From NCBI GenBank assembly GCA_003158895.1, contig PMLO01000021.1:12070-18991 (forward strand): 6,922 bases of DNA, read 5' to 3'. This DNA is from Propionibacteriaceae bacterium. Its GTDB lineage: Bacteria; Actinomycetota; Actinomycetes; Propionibacteriales; Propionibacteriaceae. The notes under the pieces are model-generated. The model ran no database searches. It worked only from the letters and a program-made list of their open reading frames with translations, and was not told the DNA's origin. This document shows positions 5,568-6,922 of this stretch, piece after piece (the first letter of the stretch is position 1; each line of letters starts with the position of its first letter). The position numbers and the translations under genes were made by a program.

Positions 5568-6101
5568 TTAGCAAGTACCGCATGCCAGCAGGCCGTTCGC
5601 GCACGAAATGGGGGAGGCCCCGTTCGGGCAGGTCACGTCGCAGGGGTTGGTGTCGTTGCAGGAGACCTGGCAAGTGCCCAGGCATTCGACGACGCAGGTG
5701 GTGACGCTCGTGCAAGAGATGAAGCTGCCCGGGCCGGCACGCACCCCGCAACGGTCCACGCTCTGGCAACTGTACTGGCAGTTGGCCCCGCAGAAGGCGC
5801 CGCAGGAAACCGTGTTGTGGCAGTCGATGATGCAGTTGTCGCCACACGACGAGGAACAGTCGTTCACGTCGTGGCATTGCAAGGCGCAACCGTTGCCGCA
5901 CACGCCGCCGCAGTGAACCATGTTGTGGCAGGAGAGGTCGCAGCCGTCGCCGTCGGCGCACCCTTGGTAGCAGTCCGAGCCGCCGTTGCAGTCGCACAGG
6001 GCGCCGGCCGCGCAGCTACCGCCTCCGGAATGGCATCCGGGAACGCCCAGGAGGACGACGACGGCCGCGGCAGCGAGGGGAAAAACGTGTCTTCCGTGCA
6101 T
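5568..6101 (-). CDS. Cysteine-rich lipoprotein with 18-residue C-x3-C-x5-C-x3-C repeats
   Basis: This gene encodes 177 residues from the ATG at 6099-6101. No strong Shine-Dalgarno is visible, so the start rests on the signal peptide that follows immediately (residues 1-22) and on the lipobox VPGC with Cys23 as lipidation site. The whole protein has 31 cysteines. Between residues 54 and 107 three consecutive 18-residue units have the pattern C-x3-C-x5-C-x3-C-x3: CDLSCHNMVHCGGVCGNG, CALQCHDVNDCSSSCGDN and CIIDCHNTVSCGAFCGAN. A partial unit precedes them (38-53), a unit with an inserted Gly/Pro stretch follows (108-129), and two more imperfect units run to about 161. Regular spacing suggests stacked disulfides in an exported protein, perhaps a solenoid. 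Cysteine-rich lipoproteins of this kind are common in myxobacteria. No function is known; metal binding or a structural role next to the outer-membrane protein downstream are possibilities. Confidence 0.8.
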   Translation of the reverse strand: MHGRHVFPLAAAAVVVLLGVPGCHSGGGSCAAGALCDCNGGSDCYQGCADGDGCDLSCHNMVHCGGVCGNGCALQCHDVNDCSSSCGDNCIIDCHNTVSCGAFCGANCQYSCQSVDRCGVRAGPGSFISCTSVTTCVVECLGTCQVSCNDTNPCDVTCPNGASPISCANGLLACGTC

Positions 6102-6154
6102 GACGACCGCATCGTAGTCAAATCCGGGCGAAAGACCATAGAACTCCGCCGCGG

Positions 6155-6171
6155 CGCCACGGCGCGTGGCG
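6155..6171. promoter_or_regulatory. 7-bp perfect hairpin in the divergent intergenic region
   Basis: CGCCACG (6155-6161), loop GCG and CGTGGCG (6165-6171) sit in the 109-bp space between the divergently transcribed lipoprotein and anti-sigma-like genes. It could be an operator shared by both promoters or a leader-RNA structure. Palindromes of this size also arise by chance in GC-rich DNA. Confidence 0.35.
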
Positions 6172-6210
6172 GGGAGTGGCGCGGGGCGTGCGATCAACTA
6201 GGATTCGCCC

Positions 6211-6444
6211 ATGGCCAGTGAACCCAGGCATCCCGCCGGCAGGCTGGAAGACAGGATTAGCCCCGGCATCTACGCGGAGATGGAGCAGCACGTGGCGGGT
6301 TGCCCGCACTGCACGAGCCTGTGCGACTCGCTCAAGCGCACCCTGGCCCTGTGCAAGGCCCTGCCCACGCCCGAGGTGCCCGGGCAGGTGCAGAAATGCC
6401 TGCGCCAAGCCGTCGCCGCCGCCCTCGCCGAGAGCAGGCAATAA
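6211..6444 (+). CDS. Small zinc-finger anti-sigma-like protein
   Basis: This gene encodes 77 residues from the ATG at 6211, with AGGA at 6200-6203 spaced 7 nt; an in-frame TAG at 6199-6201 rules out a longer N-terminus. The segment AEMEQHVAGCPHCTSLCDSL contains H-x3-C-x2-C (His27, Cys31, Cys34), the core of zinc-finger anti-sigma domains (zf-HC2), and the following RTLALCKALPTPEVPGQVQK plus CLRQAV fits the helix seen in small deltaproteobacterial anti-sigma proteins. These normally bind an ECF sigma factor and keep it inactive in the cytoplasm. The fourth zinc ligand, usually about 25 residues before the His, is absent at that distance; His7 is 20 residues before it. There is no transmembrane segment and no sigma-factor gene in the window, where one would usually be adjacent. 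The short N-terminus may mean an orphan or degraded copy. Confidence 0.7.
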   Translation: MASEPRHPAGRLEDRISPGIYAEMEQHVAGCPHCTSLCDSLKRTLALCKALPTPEVPGQVQKCLRQAVAAALAESRQ

Positions 6445-6447
6445 GAA

Positions 6448-6563
6448 TTCACCACAGAGAGCGCAGAGAGCGCAGAGGCCGGAAAAGAACGGGTTTTCGG
6501 ACCCTCGACCCGCACCCCTTCTTCCCATCCGAGCTCTGTGTTCTCTGCGCTCTCTGTGGTGAA
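6448..6563. repeat. CACAGAGA-type inverted repeat element
   Basis: Two 30-nt arms (6448-6477 and 6534-6563) are complementary except at two positions that would be G-U wobbles; both outer ends carry TTCACCACAGAGAGCGCAGA or its complement. A 56-nt loop lies between them and includes an imperfect small hairpin near 6478-6500. A further partial arm (CTCTCTGTGTTTTCT, 6614-6628) follows. Repeats of this type recur in intergenic regions of many environmental genomes, including deltaproteobacteria (general knowledge, no search done). It sits between the anti-sigma-like gene and the carboxylase gene and could act as a transcript-end structure. Confidence 0.85.
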
Positions 6564-6659
6564 AAATCTGGGTCCGAGCCCTTCCCTTCTCCGCAACCTC
6601 TTCGTCCTCCCTGCTCTCTGTGTTTTCTTCTTGGCCTCCCCGGCTATACACTGCAGCCG

Positions 6660-6922
6660 ATGAGTAAGAGCGACGACATACGGGCGGCCGCCGAGAAGAT
6701 CCGCAAGGGCGGGGCGCAGAAGTACCACGACGCCAACCAGACGGCCGGCAAGCTGTTCTGCCGCGAGCGCATCGCGCGCCTCTGCGACGACAGCGCCGAC
6801 TTCATCGAGGACGGCCTCTTCGCCAACGCCGGCGCCGGGAATCTGCCGGCTGACGGCGTGGTGACCGGCATCGGCAAGATCCACGGCCGGCCGGCGGCCA
6901 TCCTGGCCAACGACCAGACCGT
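6660..6922 (+). CDS. Acyl-CoA carboxylase carboxyltransferase (beta) subunit, 3' partial
   Basis: The ATG at 6660-6662 opens a frame that runs off the right edge after 87 codons. The sequence SDDIRAAAEKIRKGGAQKYH then GKLFCRERIARLCD and FIEDGLFANAGAGNLPADGV then VTGIGKIHGRPAAI is the N-terminal region of the biotin-dependent carboxyltransferase beta subunits (propionyl-, acetyl- or methylcrotonyl-CoA carboxylase; also methylmalonyl-CoA decarboxylase alpha), normally a little over 500 residues. The conserved GKL-x-RERI motif and PADGVVTG-x-G followed by GR are typical. The protein transfers carboxyl groups between carboxybiotin and acyl-CoA in the cytoplasm; the exact substrate cannot be decided from this fragment. 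No clear Shine-Dalgarno is visible before the ATG, but the family alignment begins right there. Confidence 0.9.
   Translation, partial: MSKSDDIRAAAEKIRKGGAQKYHDANQTAGKLFCRERIARLCDDSADFIEDGLFANAGAGNLPADGVVTGIGKIHGRPAAILANDQT

Noticed and set aside
5548..5997. N-terminal extension of the outer-membrane gene through the cysteine-rich gene
   Set aside because: The extra 150 residues are an Arg/Leu-rich out-of-frame reading of the cysteine repeats; the ATG at 5547 gives a signal peptide directly.
6118..6651. Minus-strand open frame containing HRERREHR and LCALCALCGEF
   Set aside because: This is the translation of the CACAGAGA inverted repeat, a well-known source of false proteins.
1..6922. tRNA, rRNA, insertion-sequence transposase or defence-system genes
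   Set aside because: I looked for tRNA-like clover arms, transposase motifs and nuclease or toxin signatures in the reading frames and saw none that could be supported.

Overview
The window reads as two unlike genomic backgrounds joined near its middle. Positions 1-4277 look like a high-GC actinobacterium: GC-rich codons, a GTG-start lipoprotein, a benzoate-type transporter and a small kinase. This part is dense in the tetranucleotide GTAC (39 by hand count, about one per 110 bp). Positions 4891-6922 look like a myxobacterium or related deltaproteobacterial lineage: a short outer-membrane beta-barrel protein, a cysteine-repeat lipoprotein, a small zinc-finger anti-sigma-like protein, a CACAGAGA-type inverted repeat and an acyl-CoA carboxylase beta subunit. 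GTAC occurs only 4 times from 4278 to the end. Between the two blocks lie a thioredoxin gene, a large imperfect palindrome and a beheaded rhodanese. The window is therefore either a transfer boundary or, quite possibly, a chimeric metagenomic contig.

Left block. The C-terminal part of an FAD-dependent oxidoreductase (1-1004, +) converges on an unrecognised lipoprotein (1010-1819, -). A gene-free stretch (1820-2356) follows, packed with degenerate repeats: two copies of a ~60 bp hairpin element 84 bp apart, three 38-bp degenerate units, an 18-bp inverted repeat and a nearly perfect 37-bp tandem duplication. Next come a BenE-family transporter (2357-3517, +), whose ribosome binding site sits in a GNRA-loop hairpin, and, 7 bp later, an aminoglycoside-phosphotransferase-fold kinase (3525-4277, +). 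These two are probably one operon.

Middle. A classical 108-residue thioredoxin (4279-4605, -) abuts the kinase tail to tail. Upstream of it is an 82-bp imperfect palindrome (4627-4708). On the other side of the palindrome only the C-terminal half of a rhodanese domain is present (about 4729-4884, +), with what appears to be a four-residue deletion in its active-site loop.

Right block. The beta-barrel protein (4891-5547, -) and the cysteine-rich lipoprotein (5568-6101, -) form a two-gene unit read from the lipoprotein towards the barrel. Divergent from it is a 77-residue anti-sigma-like zinc-finger protein (6211-6444, +). A 116-bp inverted repeat (6448-6563) and then an acyl-CoA carboxylase carboxyltransferase subunit that runs off the edge (6660-6922, +) complete the window.

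No complete new defence or mobile system is visible. The most unusual items are the repeat island at 1862-2251, the 18-residue cysteine ladder protein paired with an outer-membrane protein, and the broken trx/rhodanese junction that coincides with the change in composition.
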